The notes under the pieces: model-generated
The model's input: only the letters and a program-made list of their open reading frames with translations
The model's database searches: none
Told to the model about the DNA's origin: nothing
Assembly (NCBI GenBank): GCA_016781705.1
Contig: JADDPV010000220.1
Coordinates: 1 to 5,630, forward strand
Length of the DNA stretch: 5,630 nucleotides
Direction of reading: 5' to 3'
Origin: Rubrobacter sp.
GTDB taxonomy: Bacteria > Actinomycetota > Rubrobacteria > Rubrobacterales > Rubrobacteraceae
Shown: positions 5,602 to 5,630 of the stretch, piece by piece
How positions within the stretch are numbered: the first letter of the stretch is position 1
Layout: every line of letters begins with the position of its first letter
Made by a program: the position numbers and the translations under genes

Positions 5602-5630
5602 CCGCCCTCAGTCAGCCCATCGGCCGGGAA

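Noticed and set aside
1..5630. CRISPR array, insertion sequence, tRNA or rRNA
   Set aside because: I saw no regularly spaced direct repeats, transposase motif, terminal inverted repeats, tRNA cloverleaf or rRNA-like stretch on either strand.

Overview
The window is GC-rich throughout, with strong third-position G/C preference and GTG as well as ATG starts. Its gene families (DUF4383 membrane protein, SPW-type membrane protein, PadR regulator of the 'FGxMxPGxVYRxLR' type, PAS-EAL protein) suggest a high-GC actinobacterium. Rubrobacter or a relative is my best guess, but no rRNA or marker gene here proves it.

Left part, minus strand (1-965): a PadR-family regulator (965 to 610) leads into a PAS-EAL cyclic-di-GMP phosphodiesterase (613 to beyond the left edge). 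The PadR stop and the PAS-EAL start share an ATGA, so the two are probably translationally coupled. The PadR frame is broken by an apparent one-base loss in a G run near 762-764.

Intergenic region (966-1377): a divergent control region between the minus-strand PadR operon and the plus-strand operon. It holds a weak minus-strand promoter candidate, two short palindromes and a doubtful 51-codon ORF.

Central part, plus strand (1378-4945): a tightly spaced, probably co-transcribed series. In order it has a DUF4383 four-helix membrane protein, a soluble GT2 glycosyltransferase, an SPW-type membrane protein with two related halves, a 32-residue single-helix membrane protein (apparent ACG start), an alpha/beta hydrolase whose real start is probably GTG 3044 inside the GTGA overlap with the small gene, and a short-chain dehydrogenase (SDR). 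The SDR carries an apparent ATA start, a destroyed NNA segment and two opposite frameshifts, so it looks like a pseudogene or a badly sequenced gene. The set looks like a cell-envelope or lipid-related cluster, but no shared substrate can be read from the sequence.

Right part (4952-5630): a convergent minus-strand four-helix membrane protein of unknown function with its upstream region. An imperfect hairpin lies between it and the SDR.

The main oddity is the number of lesions: two genes with frameshifts and two good ribosome-binding sites followed by one-base variants of ATG (ACG, ATA). Either the consensus is error-prone or this is a locally decaying region.
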